Source: Planctomycetota bacterium (GTDB lineage Bacteria; Planctomycetota; UBA11346). Taken from it: a stretch of 64,000 nt of DNA. Under the pieces are notes generated by a model. It was given only the letters and a program-made list of their open reading frames with translations. It did no database searches and was not told the origin of the DNA. Below, one piece after another: positions 17,300-27,068 of this stretch. Made by a program: the position numbers and the translations under genes. Every line of letters starts with the position of its first letter. The stretch's first letter is position 1. The DNA is taken from assembly GCA_014193115.1 (NCBI GenBank), contig BJHQ01000004.1, positions 62,001 to 126,000 on the forward strand, in the 5' to 3' direction.

Positions 17300-18796
17300 T
17301 CATTCGCCGATCTGCACATCCGCCGGAGCGCCGCGGTACCCGTCAAGCACATCCTCGGCGCTGCGCATCTGGGCATTGCGGGCATCGAATTTCAGCATCC
17401 AGTCCTTGGCCGGTTCATAGGCGATCCGGCGCAAGGACTTGATCGCGCACAGGATGCGGTCATTGGCCAATTGGACTCTGGGATCCCAGCGGATTTCGTC
17501 CAGCTGTGTGCACTCCGCCAAGGGCTTGGCATCGCTGACCGCAGTGAAATCGAGATCGAGGTACTCAAGCGGCTGCCCATGCAGCGGAGTGAGGCTGGTC
17601 ACCTTGGTCCAGGCCAGATCGAGCCGGCGTAGCGAGAGCCCAGCCAGCGGGGTCAGATCCGCCACCGGCGTCCTGCGCAGGTCAAGGTGGGTCACCCCGC
17701 TGCCTGCCAACGGCGCCAGATCGTGGACGCCGGTGTCCGCTACGGATAGCCGGCGCAGAGCAGCGCCGGGCTTGGGAATGGCGGTGATCCGGGTCGCGGT
17801 CAGGTCGAGCCGTCCGAGGGGCAAGCCAGCGAGCGGAGCAAGATCGCTGGTGGTCAGCGGCAGGCCGTTCAGCGACAGATCGTTCAGGTGCTTCTGGCCG
17901 GCCAGCGGCCGCAGATCGGTCACATCGGTCCAGCCCAGATCCAGCGCGGTCAGCGGCAATTCTGAAAACACCGCAGCGTCCCGCACCGGCAGGCCCCGGG
18001 CGTCGATCCGGGCTCCGCTGCCCAGGCTGGCCAGCTCGGAGGGGGGCGGCAGCAGGACCACGCCGCCATAGCGCAACGCATAGCGTTGGCGCAGGATCCG
18101 GCTGCCATCGATGGGAACATCCCAGGCGTTCGCTTCGCCCGGTGAGGACTTGGGCAGGACCGCGCAGCCTTCGCTGCGCAGGGCCGGATTGATCGGCACC
18201 AGCCGGCCCATCACCGCCTGCCAACCCCAGGGATGCCAGGCCTTTGCCGCAGGAACCAGTTTGACGATCGCAGCGGCGAGTTCGGCCTGGCTGGTGATCG
18301 TCACCGCTGAGCCGCCGCTGGGCAGGGACGCGACCCAGGCGTTATCGCAGGGCGACATGCGGAACACGCCTTTCGCCGGCATCTCGCCATCGCCCCGGTT
18401 CGCCAGAATCCATGCATAATGACGGGCGGCGACGGCGGCGTAGGCCGGTGGCAGCTGACGACGCGCCAGCAAGCCGGCGAATCCGCGATAAGCGCTGATC
18501 CGCCCGCCGCGGTCGAGCAGGGCGCTGGCATCCGGTGGCAGCGCCACCTGGCCGTCCGGCCAGATCCGGACCATGCGCGACAGCAGCACGGACATCAGGT
18601 CGAATTGCGGATCTTCCTTCGCCACAGCAGCGTTTCCAGCGGTCAACCAGTTGCGCAGGCCCTCGCGGAAGCTGTCCGGATCGAAGGATTCCTCCATCGG
18701 CGGAGCGGTGCTGGTCGCCGGCAGGACGATGGTCGGGAGCACCGGCTCGCCGGCGAGCGCGAGGGAACAGGCGACCGCGAGCCAGGACATGCGCAT
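17300..18796 (-). CDS. Secreted leucine-rich-repeat protein
   Basis: A 498-residue protein with a signal peptide (MRMSWLAVACSLALAGE). Residues 30-270 show no recognised fold. From about 280 to 440 there are seven or more short LRRs of the TpLRR/internalin-like type with the unit L..LDL..T.VTDL.PLAG (LTALDLGWTDVTDLRPLAG, VTHLDLRRTPVADLTPLAG, LRRLDLAWTKVTSLTPLHG). LRR proteins bind protein or glycan partners. An AGGATCG site precedes the start. The long upstream frame is rejected because the signal peptide marks the start. The stop at 17300 is intact. Confidence 0.85.
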   Translation of the reverse strand: MRMSWLAVACSLALAGEPVLPTIVLPATSTAPPMEESFDPDSFREGLRNWLTAGNAAVAKEDPQFDLMSVLLSRMVRIWPDGQVALPPDASALLDRGGRISAYRGFAGLLARRQLPPAYAAVAARHYAWILANRGDGEMPAKGVFRMSPCDNAWVASLPSGGSAVTITSQAELAAAIVKLVPAAKAWHPWGWQAVMGRLVPINPALRSEGCAVLPKSSPGEANAWDVPIDGSRILRQRYALRYGGVVLLPPPSELASLGSGARIDARGLPVRDAAVFSELPLTALDLGWTDVTDLRPLAGQKHLNDLSLNGLPLTTSDLAPLAGLPLGRLDLTATRITAIPKPGAALRRLSVADTGVHDLAPLAGSGVTHLDLRRTPVADLTPLAGLSLRRLDLAWTKVTSLTPLHGQPLEYLDLDFTAVSDAKPLAECTQLDEIRWDPRVQLANDRILCAIKSLRRIAYEPAKDWMLKFDARNAQMRSAEDVLDGYRGAPADVQIGE

Positions 18797-18907
18797 GGTC
18801 GATCCTACGCTGGCGCGCCGGTAGGCGTTGCACCTGGACCGGTGGAATGCGGCTGCTGAACCGTGGTCTGCGACAACGTCGCCCGACACGGTTCCGTACA
18901 GCAACCC

Positions 18908-20926
18908 ATGGCTGGTCACCCGTGGATCCTTGCCTGGCTGCTCGCGTCCGCCGCTTCGTCGGCCGACGCCTGGATGCTGGAACTCGCCGACGCCGGGCCG
19001 AAAGGACCGCTGCGATTGCAAGTGTCGTGTCGTGACTCGGCCGTCGCCAACCTCTGGCAATGGCCCGAACCTGGCCAACCGGTCCGGCCGGTCCACGCAG
19101 CGCTCGGCCATCGCATCCAGGATCGCTTGGAGTTCTCCTTCGAAACCCCGTGTCAGCGGCTGAGCAATCCACCTGAGCCGGCCACTGCCCGGGATCATTT
19201 CCAGGTGACGATCGACCTGTCCGCCGGGACCGGGACCTGGAAAGGGCGCCTCGCGACCGAAGCCCGGCTGACGACCATGGGCTTCTTCGTCGATACCTGG
19301 AAGGATCTGACCGGGACCGTGCAGGCCAAGGCGCTGAACGACGAGCCCGCGCCCCGGGACCGCCTCGATCCGGCGGCCTCGTGGAGCCGTTGGCATGGCG
19401 ATCGCCAAGATGGCTCGACCGCCGATCGCGGCCTGCGCATGGTGGAGTCGATGGCCAAGGCGCGGCTGGTGTGGCTCAGCCGCGACCGATTGCTCGACGC
19501 CCGCACCTATGACGCCCGCCAGGCCCCGAAGACGCCGTGGCAGATCGATACGATCAGCGGCGGCTATCAGGGCGCGGTGCTGGCAAATGGAAGCTTGTTC
19601 CTCTACCAGTACCACCCAGTGGCGTCGTTGCCGGCCTTGGTCGATTCAGCTGCCCCTCCAGAAAAAAAGATGCGTGGCGCCAAGCCCAAACCAGCATCCG
19701 ACCTGGAGCTGCCGGAGGATCCGGACCCTCCAGAAAAGACCGGCCCGGTCGACGTTCCGCCGATCCCGTGGCTGCGCCCAGACGCCGTGGTTGACCAGAA
19801 CTTCACGGATCGCGCTCGTCGTCAGGGCGGCAGCGGGGATGCCCGCTACACCATCCGGGCCGACGATGTCATCAGCTGCATCGACGCTGCCACCGGCGCC
19901 ACCCGTTGGCGGCGGCGATTCCCGGAGCGCGGCCTCAACATCGCCTGCGCCTTCAACAAAGGCGGTTCCAACCTGACGCCATGCTTGGCCGACGGAAAAG
20001 TGTACGTCATGACCACTGGCGGCGATGTGGTCTGCCTTGATCAGTCCGATGGGACCTTGCTGTGGCGCAACGACATCGGTCTGCGCGCTGAAATCCAGCG
20101 CCGTCTCGCCGACGTGGTCACGGCCAGCCCGGTGGCCAAGATCCGCGGCTTCGGACGGGACTGGGCCAGCTGCCCCAAGGTCGCTGGCGGCGTGGTGGTA
20201 TGTCTCGGCCTGCTCCGCTACGGCAAGTCGGTGATGGCTTTCGATGCGGCCACTGGCGCGCGCTTGTGGGAACGTTCCGGCATCGCCTCGGGGATGACTC
20301 CGCTGCTGTGGAAATGCGGCGACGAATGGCGGGTGCTGGTCGGTGACGAGGTCGCGGTGGTTTGCCTCGATGCCCGCACCGGGACCGAACGCTGGACCAC
20401 CGCGGAGGGCGCCAGCAACCGCACCTGGGCTCTGAGCGGCGATGTGCTGCTCTGTCCACGTCCTGACGATGCGGGCAACCTGTGCGCGTTGGAACTCAGT
20501 GCGACTGGTGCGAAATTGCGCTGGTCGCTGCCTCGGCAATATGGATTGGACAACTTGTGCGTCTGGCAAGGCATGGTCTATGCCCAGACCGGCGATGCGA
20601 CCCGCAACATCAGCGGCCCCAGCGCCCTGGTCGCGGTCGATATCGCGACCGGGAAGATCAAGAGCAAGCTCGCGCCGTCGCCGAGTGCAGGATTCCGGTG
20701 CATGACCGTCCACGACGGACGGATGATCGTCGCCGATGAACCCCACGTGAATCCCTGGCTGTATTTGTACCGGGTCAACGGTCCCGAAGTCACCCTGCTC
20801 GACGAATGGAGTGTGCCGTGGGTGGCGTCGGGGTATCTCGACCCGTGCCAGAGCATCTTCGCCGACGGCCGGCTGTTCCTTCGCCTGCGCACCGGTTATG
20901 CCTGCTATGACCTGAGGGTGCCATGA
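18908..20926 (+). CDS. Secreted PQQ-like beta-propeller protein
   Basis: About 672 residues from MAGHPWILAWLLASAASSAD, a signal peptide; an ATG 15 codons earlier is possible. The N-terminal third (to about residue 200) is of unknown fold. The C-terminal part contains PQQ/BamB-like blades: SCIDAATGATRWRRRFPERG, VYVMTTGGDVVCLDQSDGTLLWR, KSVMAFDAATGARLWER, VVCLDARTGTERWT. A charged Pro/Lys/Glu linker lies near residues 255-285. Planctomycete relatives act as scaffolds or putative dehydrogenase-like proteins; the cofactor residues for real PQQ enzymes are not evident. It overlaps the next gene by ATGA (20923-20926), so the two products probably act together. Confidence 0.85.
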   Translation: MAGHPWILAWLLASAASSADAWMLELADAGPKGPLRLQVSCRDSAVANLWQWPEPGQPVRPVHAALGHRIQDRLEFSFETPCQRLSNPPEPATARDHFQVTIDLSAGTGTWKGRLATEARLTTMGFFVDTWKDLTGTVQAKALNDEPAPRDRLDPAASWSRWHGDRQDGSTADRGLRMVESMAKARLVWLSRDRLLDARTYDARQAPKTPWQIDTISGGYQGAVLANGSLFLYQYHPVASLPALVDSAAPPEKKMRGAKPKPASDLELPEDPDPPEKTGPVDVPPIPWLRPDAVVDQNFTDRARRQGGSGDARYTIRADDVISCIDAATGATRWRRRFPERGLNIACAFNKGGSNLTPCLADGKVYVMTTGGDVVCLDQSDGTLLWRNDIGLRAEIQRRLADVVTASPVAKIRGFGRDWASCPKVAGGVVVCLGLLRYGKSVMAFDAATGARLWERSGIASGMTPLLWKCGDEWRVLVGDEVAVVCLDARTGTERWTTAEGASNRTWALSGDVLLCPRPDDAGNLCALELSATGAKLRWSLPRQYGLDNLCVWQGMVYAQTGDATRNISGPSALVAVDIATGKIKSKLAPSPSAGFRCMTVHDGRMIVADEPHVNPWLYLYRVNGPEVTLLDEWSVPWVASGYLDPCQSIFADGRLFLRLRTGYACYDLRVP

Positions 20927-22902
20927 TCCGGATCGTCGATGGTTCGTCCTGGTGGCCGACGCCTGCCTGGACCGGTCGTGGCCTCATCCTGGCTCTGTCC
21001 GTCGCCAGCATGCTGTCAGCTGGCGAGGACTGGCCGGTGCGCACACCTAAGCTGCCGCCGGCGGCTGGCGACCACCCGCGGCTGTTTGTGCGGCGCAGCG
21101 AGCTCGCCGATCTCCAGGCCAAGGCCGCCACCGAGCGCGGCAAGGCGATCGTCGCGACCCTGACTCCGATATCGAGGGATCCAGGCCGGACCTTGAAAAT
21201 TTCAGCATCGGACATCGAGGTCCCGCCCGGCTTGGTCGATCCGCCGAAGCCGTCCGCCATGGCCCAGGCCGGAGGCGAGGCCGGCGAAGAGCTGGAACGC
21301 GAAGCCCTCGACACCGTGGTCCGGGCGGTGGCCGATGACGGCACCAATTTCCGGGTATGGCATCCGGTGGCCTGGGGCGCCCTGTTCCTGGCCACGGGAG
21401 ATCGCCGCTGGGCCTGGCTGGCCCAACGCGGAGTCCAGCAGTTCGTCGTCGAAAACAAGGCCAGTGCGATCAAACCCGGTGTGGACGAACTCCATTTCGC
21501 CCAGCCAGCCAGCCTGGGCGATCTGGCCCAGATCCTGCTGGCGATGGGTCTGGCCTATGACGCATCGGTGGAATGGTGGGATGACGCCCTGTCAAAGGAT
21601 CTCGCCAAACGCCTGGCGACGTACGGCGGTGACGAACCGCTGTCGGTTCAGGCGGTGGTGCGCGGCATCCCGGCCGGGGATCCGCGGTGGAACGGCACCG
21701 ACCAGGGAACGGTGCTCGGCGCGGTCGGACTGGCGCTGCTGGCGGTGCAGGGCGACGTTGGCGTCCAGCACCTGCCGATCGGCGAGTGGCTCGACGCCAT
21801 CGACAAGCAGTTAGAGGCTCACCTGCGCCTGCGCTGGGGCGACCAGGGCGAGTGGTACAAAGGCATCTCGGAGAGCCTCGGCCCGATCGGTTTCGCCTTG
21901 GTGCCCTATCTGATCGCAGCCCGGGATCTGCGCGGTGTGGACTTCCTGACCGGGCGCGGGGCGTGGCTGATCAGACGCTGGATTTTCGAGCCGGTCGCCA
22001 CCCCGTTCGGCGCCCAGTTCCCCTGGCGCAGCCAGATTCCCTACAAAAAGCGGAAGCACACCACCGAATACGTCGTGCCCGGCACCATGCCGTCGCTCAG
22101 CCCCAACGGCTTCGCCTTGGCCGGTGGCATGTTCAGCCAAGGCATCGCCGCCCTGCCCGAGAACGAACGCCCGGCGCTGGCCTGGATGTGGCAGTCAGTA
22201 TCGGGTGTCGCGGCGCCGAGCTGGGACACCGACGGCTTCGGTCACCGGATGATCCTCGCCCTGCGCTTTTGGCCGGAAAAAGCCGCCGATCCAACATCGA
22301 TCCAAGGGTTCCCGCGGATGGTGGCGGATCGCCAGAAAGGCGCCTTCCTGCTCCGCGATCGGTTCAAGGATTCCGGCGATGCCGTGGTCTCGATCGGTCT
22401 GGGCAGCGAACCGACGGTGGATGGCCAGTCGATCGGCCCGCAAAGCATCCGCATCCACTATGCGACGATCACCTTTGACGGACCGGGCATGGTGCGCCGC
22501 GCCCGCTGCTCCGCCCTCACCCAGCGTCCTGACGGCGGCGCAGTGATCGACTATGCGCCGCTCGCTGGCGCGACGACCAACGACGGCGGCAAAGACGCTT
22601 CTGGCAGCATCGCCGTCGACTTCGGCGGCAGCAGCGGCGCCAGGTTGCTGGTCATCCACGTCGGACCAATGGCTGGCATCCGGAGCTACGCCGGTCTGCG
22701 TCCAGCCTTGGAATACACCGAGGAATATGACAAGGGCGGCTGGGCGATGATGCACCACGGAACGATCGGCGGTCGCGACGCCTGGATGTACCTGGCCGGC
22801 GAAGGCGGCGCCGCCCCGACGATCACCGCCGCCGGTGACGCGCTGAAGATTGGCAGCCAGACCGTGCGGCTCGACGGCCAACGCCTGGTGCTCGAACGCT
22901 GA
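20923..22902 (+). CDS. Secreted heparinase II/III-like protein
   Basis: A 659-residue secreted protein. A signal segment (GLILALSVASMLSAGE) is followed by DHPRLFVRRSELADLQAKA, the standard opening of heparinase II/III and alginate-lyase-like proteins in PVC bacteria. An alpha/alpha toroid follows (WGALFLATGDRRWAWLAQRG, LAQILLAMGLAYDA). A beta-rich C-terminal half covers about residues 460-659 (FLLRDRFKDSGDAVVSIGLG, YAGLRPALEYTEEYDKGGWA). Its likely role is cleavage of an acidic polysaccharide, but catalytic Tyr/His residues could not be assigned. It is coupled to the upstream propeller gene by ATGA. Confidence 0.7.
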   Translation: MIRIVDGSSWWPTPAWTGRGLILALSVASMLSAGEDWPVRTPKLPPAAGDHPRLFVRRSELADLQAKAATERGKAIVATLTPISRDPGRTLKISASDIEVPPGLVDPPKPSAMAQAGGEAGEELEREALDTVVRAVADDGTNFRVWHPVAWGALFLATGDRRWAWLAQRGVQQFVVENKASAIKPGVDELHFAQPASLGDLAQILLAMGLAYDASVEWWDDALSKDLAKRLATYGGDEPLSVQAVVRGIPAGDPRWNGTDQGTVLGAVGLALLAVQGDVGVQHLPIGEWLDAIDKQLEAHLRLRWGDQGEWYKGISESLGPIGFALVPYLIAARDLRGVDFLTGRGAWLIRRWIFEPVATPFGAQFPWRSQIPYKKRKHTTEYVVPGTMPSLSPNGFALAGGMFSQGIAALPENERPALAWMWQSVSGVAAPSWDTDGFGHRMILALRFWPEKAADPTSIQGFPRMVADRQKGAFLLRDRFKDSGDAVVSIGLGSEPTVDGQSIGPQSIRIHYATITFDGPGMVRRARCSALTQRPDGGAVIDYAPLAGATTNDGGKDASGSIAVDFGGSSGARLLVIHVGPMAGIRSYAGLRPALEYTEEYDKGGWAMMHHGTIGGRDAWMYLAGEGGAAPTITAAGDALKIGSQTVRLDGQRLVLER

Positions 22903-23037
22903 CGACCAGACGTTTTCGCATTGGTCCAGGCGACCTGAACAAAAGCATGTTGGGAACCCGGGCGCCCAGATCCGGCGATTGACTACCGGTTCCCTGCACT
23001 ATCGTGCTGCCCTCCCACGATTCCGAAGGCACTGGCC

Positions 23038-23424
23038 ATGGACCTGATCGCTCACGTCACCAAGAACAGTCTGCGCAAAGAGCCTCTCGGCGAATTCGAG
23101 GTGGGCGACACGGTCAACGTGCACACCCGCATCAAAGAAGGCGAGAAGGAACGGGTCCAGATCTTCACTGGCACCGTGATCGCCATGGAAAAGGGCCACG
23201 GCGCGGTGAACAGCACGTTCGTCGTCCGCCGCGTGGTCTCGGGTGAGGGCGTCGAACGCACCTTCCCCGTCCACAGCCCGCGGGTGATGAAGGTCGAAGT
23301 CGCCCGTCGCGGCCGGGTCCGCCGGGCCAAGCTCTTCTATCTCCGCGACCGGGTCGGCAAGGCCACCAAGGTCAAAGAGCTGATGGACCACGAAGCCGCC
23401 CGGCCGGACACCGTCAAGACCTGA
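23038..23424 (+). CDS. rplS: 50S ribosomal protein L19
   Basis: A 128-residue bL19 protein with the family blocks [58 protein letters not shown] and the basic C-terminus [22 protein letters not shown]19 sits at the 30S-50S interface. In most bacteria rplS closes the rpsP-rimM-trmD operon; here it stands alone, with a heparinase-like gene upstream and a dehydrogenase downstream. A GAAGG site precedes the ATG. A hairpin at 23482-23513 may end the transcript. Confidence 0.96.
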   Translation: MDLIAHVTKNSLRKEPLGEFEVGDTVNVHTRIKEGEKERVQIFTGTVIAMEKGHGAVNSTFVVRRVVSGEGVERTFPVHSPRVMKVEVARRGRVRRAKLFYLRDRVGKATKVKELMDHEAARPDTVKT

Positions 23425-23481
23425 TCGCCGATCCGGGTCGAGCCGCGCGGTCATTCCGCGGCATTTTCAGGACATGAACGC

Positions 23482-23513
23482 AAGCGCCACGGGCCGCCCG
23501 GCCGGTGGCGCTT
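23482..23513 (+). terminator. Possible terminator hairpin after rplS
   Basis: The arms AAGCGCCAC (23482-23490) and GTGGCGCTT (23505-23513) pair perfectly over 9 bases around a GC-rich loop. The sequence after the second arm is cctttg, a weak T-rich tail. It lies 58 bases past the rplS stop and 171 bases before the next start, so it is suitably placed. Confidence 0.5.
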
Positions 23514-23683
23514 CCTTTGATTGGCTCAGGTCCGGACTGGTCTCGCCGCGAACCGGGTCTCGCCTCGGCATTACCCGCAGGCAATGCCATCCAGCCAGAT
23601 CGGCTTTGTGAACGGCGTTGATTGCGCCAGCCGCTGTCCCCGGGCCTTGCTGTCACACCCTGGTCGCGAGCATCCCCCGCCCC

Positions 23684-24688
23684 ATGTCCGCACGTCCCGT
23701 CGCCCAGGTCTCCAGTTTCCCGTATGGCATTTCCAGCCGTGATCCCCTCGACCTGCTGGAGCGGGCCGGGTTCGAGGTCCGGCTGTCGCCCTATCGGCGC
23801 AAGCACACGCCCCAGGAAACCGCCGCCCAGCTCGCTGATGCTGAGGTGCTGCTCGCCGGTACCGAGCCGTTGCCGGCCTGGGTGATCGACGCGGCAGGAC
23901 CGCGCCTGCGTCACATCGCTCGGGTCGGAGTCGGGCTCGACGGGCTCGACGTGTCGGCCTGCATCCGCCGCGGCATCGCGGTCACCTACACCCCCGATGC
24001 ACCCGCACGCAGCGTCGTCGAGCAGGTGTTCGGCCTGCTGATCAGCCTGTCGCGCCGGTTGGTCGAATCCCACGAAGGGCTGCGCAAAGGCGTCTGGCAG
24101 CGCCACACCGGGATTTTGTGGCAGGGGAAAACCCTGGGGATTCTCGGCTGCGGACGGATTGGCCGGCAGGTGGCGGTCATCGCCCGGGGCTTCGGCATGA
24201 ACGTCATCGCCCATGATCTGGTCGAGGACCACGCCTGGGCCGCGGCTAACGGCGTACGCTATGTCGATCTCGACACGCTGCTGGCCGAATCCCTGGCCAT
24301 CACCGTCCACCTGCCCTACACGAAGCGAACGGCGAACCTGCTCAGCGCCGAGCGTCTGGCCCGGATGCGCTGCGGCGCGTACTTGCTCAACACCAGCCGC
24401 GGTGAGGTCCTCGACGAAGCCGCGTTGGAAGCGCTCCTGCGTTCAGGGCACCTCGCCGGAGCCGCCCTCGATGTCTACCACCACGAGCCCTACACCGGAA
24501 CGCTGCGCGAACTGCCCAACGTTTTTCTGACCTGCCATCAAGGCAGCTGCAGCCACGACGGCCGTTATGCGATGGAGATGCAATCGGCGGAAAACGCCGT
24601 GGCATTCCTGCGCTCAGAACCGATCCGGCCCGACCGGATCGTGTGGCTGCCGGGCATGGCCGAACCGGCGGTGGAGGTGTGGGGATAG
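23684..24688 (+). CDS. NAD-dependent 2-hydroxyacid dehydrogenase
   Basis: A 334-residue D-isomer-specific 2-hydroxyacid dehydrogenase, similar in layout to phosphoglycerate dehydrogenase. The NAD-binding loop is LGILGCGRIGRQVA (about residues 146-159). Substrate-side residues are in RVGVGLDGLD, the Arg in LLNTSRGEVLDE, and the catalytic Glu/His region ALDVYHHEPY with TCHQGSCSHDG. The usual TPH.A/GS block reads TCHQGS, so the His is kept. It interconverts a 2-hydroxyacid and a 2-oxoacid in the cytosol; the substrate is unknown. It converges with the GH52 gene, leaving only 35 bases between the stops. Confidence 0.88.
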   Translation: MSARPVAQVSSFPYGISSRDPLDLLERAGFEVRLSPYRRKHTPQETAAQLADAEVLLAGTEPLPAWVIDAAGPRLRHIARVGVGLDGLDVSACIRRGIAVTYTPDAPARSVVEQVFGLLISLSRRLVESHEGLRKGVWQRHTGILWQGKTLGILGCGRIGRQVAVIARGFGMNVIAHDLVEDHAWAAANGVRYVDLDTLLAESLAITVHLPYTKRTANLLSAERLARMRCGAYLLNTSRGEVLDEAALEALLRSGHLAGAALDVYHHEPYTGTLRELPNVFLTCHQGSCSHDGRYAMEMQSAENAVAFLRSEPIRPDRIVWLPGMAEPAVEVWG

Positions 24689-24723
24689 CTGGGAGCGCCA
24701 AGCGCCAGCTCGGCCGGTCGAGA

Positions 24724-26877
24724 TCAAACCTTCGCGGCGCTGGAGCCAGTCAAACCAAGCCACAGATCAGCGGTGACGCAGCGCGGGTAATAACGGCTGC
24801 CGGTATGTTTGCCGGCAAGCAGCTGATCAGTCATCGCCCAGTCAGCGGAACCGATCACCTGCCAAGCGACATGGGCGGCATGGCTGCGTGGATCGGGAAC
24901 GATTCCGTAGACCCGTTCAGCCACCACCTGGCAAATGAAGATCTTCGAGGCCCAGCTGTTGTCCGAGGTGCTCGACAGCTTCCACCCACCATCGGGGAAC
25001 AGGCATTGTCCGGGCACCAGCACGGCGTCCAGGTGGCGCCGCAAAGTCCGGAGCAGGGCTCCGTAGGGACCGTCGGTGGCGAGCTCAGCGCTCAGCCCCC
25101 AAGTCAGCGGGAAGATCAGACCTTCGACCGCGGGGATGATCGCCGATCGGTTTCCTTCCTCGAAAACCGCAGGGATATAGCCGAGTTTTTCGTCGAATCG
25201 GGCGACGATGGTGTCGGCGGCGCGGCGGGCTCCGGCGGCGGCTGTGGCGGCTGCGGCAGGATCGTGGTTGGCAAGCACAAGCTCCAGGCCGAGCCACGCC
25301 GCCCAGCCCTTCACCGCCAGGTACAGATTGTTGCGGGCCTGGCCGAGAGATGGATCGAGGCTGTCATAGGTGGTGATCTCCCAGCCGCCGGCGCAGCGCT
25401 CACTGTCGAGACCGATCACGCCGGTGCGTCGCGACGGCACCGGATCGTCGCGATTGAGCAGGGATTCCAGGCAGGCATGGAAGATCGGCAGCCGCAGTGC
25501 CGCCCAGGCCGGATCGTGACGGGCGTACGACGCGCCGACCAGGATCCAGTTGAGCAATTGCTCGGCCGTCATGTGCGAGAAGCAGCCGGCCAGGCCGCTG
25601 CATTCGTAGCTGCTCATTCCCGGCGGCACGAAGTGACCGTTCACGCCCATGTCGTGGCAGAAGCTGATTCCGCCGGGCAGACCGACCTCTGCCGGAAGCG
25701 ACACGACCTTGGCCAGGGCGTGGGGATTGCGGGTGTGGTGGAAGGCTCCGGGCACGCGGTGGGCGTCGGCCGCCGGTCGGGCCAAGGTGTCGCGGAACGA
25801 ATAGCGCTCGACGAACTGGTCGAGGACATCGCGCACAGTCCAGGGATTGCGCGCCAATTCATAGAACACCATGTCCACGGTCAGATCGAAGGTGTTGTGC
25901 ATGGCGTATTCGCCTTCCAGGACCACCCAGCGCGGCCTTCCGCCTTCGTCGAGGAGCCAGGTGTTGCCCCAATAGCTGCGCTCGGCGTGGGCGACCAGGA
26001 ACCGGCGATCCTCATCCAGAGCCAGCCAGCGCGGATCGTGGTCGAGGGCTTCGGCCCGCCTGGTCAGATCGCCATGCCGAGCCAGGGCGTCAACGATCAC
26101 TGATTGGAGCGTGGGATAGGCCCGCGTGTACCACATCCGTGCGTCCAGACCGGTGGTGACCAGCCCGTCGTGGTGGGTGCACAGCACCAGGTCGAGGGTG
26201 CGCTGCTCGCCGGCGGGCACCTCCTGGACGATGCCGCACAGCGATCCGAGGTGGTTGGGCCGGCCGAAGGCGATGGCGCTGAACTCGTCCCAGTCGAGCA
26301 GCACGCGCCGCCCCGGAGCCGCGGCGGCGGCAATGGCGGCGTGCCGTCCCCAGCCCACGGCCAGCACCTGATCGCCGGTATCAGGAACGACGTGGCTGCC
26401 CTGACCGGGATTGATCGCGAAAACCAGCCGCTTGGCTGTGGTTCCTGCCCGATTGTCGCAGGTCAGACGCACCGCGATGGCCGGCAGGCAGGCCCGGGCC
26501 AAGGCGAGGCCGCCGTCGCGCTGGGGATCGGGCAACGGATCGGCAGTGGTCCAGATCGTGAACGAAAAACCAGGAGAAATCCAGCTGTCGGTGCCGCGTA
26601 GATAGCTGCGCTCGACCTCGGCCAAGGGCAGCCGGCGCGGCGCGGTTGCTTCGCTGCCTAGGCCGAACGCGGCGAGGCTGGCTCCCGAGGCCATGCTTTT
26701 GACGAACGGAAGCACATGCATTCCGGCATCATCGTGGACGCCGATCACCAGGTCCTGGGTCAGCGGTTTGGGCGCCAGGCTGGCCAGGCCGCCGCCAGCA
26801 CCGTGGCGGCCGCAGGTGAACGTGGTCCAGCCGCCCTGGGCGGCGTGGTGGGCGAGGAAATCCGTGGACGGCAGCAT
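24724..26877 (-). CDS. Glycoside hydrolase family 52 (beta-xylosidase)
   Basis: A 717-residue protein whose landmarks fit GH52, a small family of retaining beta-xylosidases. The N-terminal domain has HHAAQGGWTTFTCG and LVIGVHDDAGMHVLPF. The catalytic barrel has VVLEGEYAMHNTFDLTVD with the likely nucleophile Glu (321 or 323), then NPWTVRDVLDQFVERYSF. The likely acid/base Asp lies in WEITTYDSLDPSLGQARNN (about 505-508). GH52 enzymes release xylose from xylo-oligosaccharides. No signal peptide is seen, so it is probably cytoplasmic and acts on imported oligomers. The start MLPSTDF is chosen over one 11 codons upstream by alignment. Exact catalytic numbering is inferred. Confidence 0.8.
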   Translation of the reverse strand: MLPSTDFLAHHAAQGGWTTFTCGRHGAGGGLASLAPKPLTQDLVIGVHDDAGMHVLPFVKSMASGASLAAFGLGSEATAPRRLPLAEVERSYLRGTDSWISPGFSFTIWTTADPLPDPQRDGGLALARACLPAIAVRLTCDNRAGTTAKRLVFAINPGQGSHVVPDTGDQVLAVGWGRHAAIAAAAAPGRRVLLDWDEFSAIAFGRPNHLGSLCGIVQEVPAGEQRTLDLVLCTHHDGLVTTGLDARMWYTRAYPTLQSVIVDALARHGDLTRRAEALDHDPRWLALDEDRRFLVAHAERSYWGNTWLLDEGGRPRWVVLEGEYAMHNTFDLTVDMVFYELARNPWTVRDVLDQFVERYSFRDTLARPAADAHRVPGAFHHTRNPHALAKVVSLPAEVGLPGGISFCHDMGVNGHFVPPGMSSYECSGLAGCFSHMTAEQLLNWILVGASYARHDPAWAALRLPIFHACLESLLNRDDPVPSRRTGVIGLDSERCAGGWEITTYDSLDPSLGQARNNLYLAVKGWAAWLGLELVLANHDPAAAATAAAGARRAADTIVARFDEKLGYIPAVFEEGNRSAIIPAVEGLIFPLTWGLSAELATDGPYGALLRTLRRHLDAVLVPGQCLFPDGGWKLSSTSDNSWASKIFICQVVAERVYGIVPDPRSHAAHVAWQVIGSADWAMTDQLLAGKHTGSRYYPRCVTADLWLGLTGSSAAKV

Positions 26878-27068
26878 GACACCAGCGTTCCGCAGGCGGC
26901 CGCCGCACAACCGGGCGGCCGTTCACCCACGCAGCGATTCCATCGCGGGGGCCGATTTCCTGCTAGCCTGTCAAACCGGCGGCAGCCCCCGATCACAAGA
27001 AGGGGCCGCCGGATCGGTGGGCATGCGAAACGTATGAAATAGTCCAGTTTCACCCGGACCGCTGACGG

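Noticed and set aside
17300-19615. 771-residue version of the LRR protein
   Set aside because: The extra 273 N-terminal residues overlap the divergent propeller gene and precede a clear signal peptide with its own ribosome-binding site at 18796.
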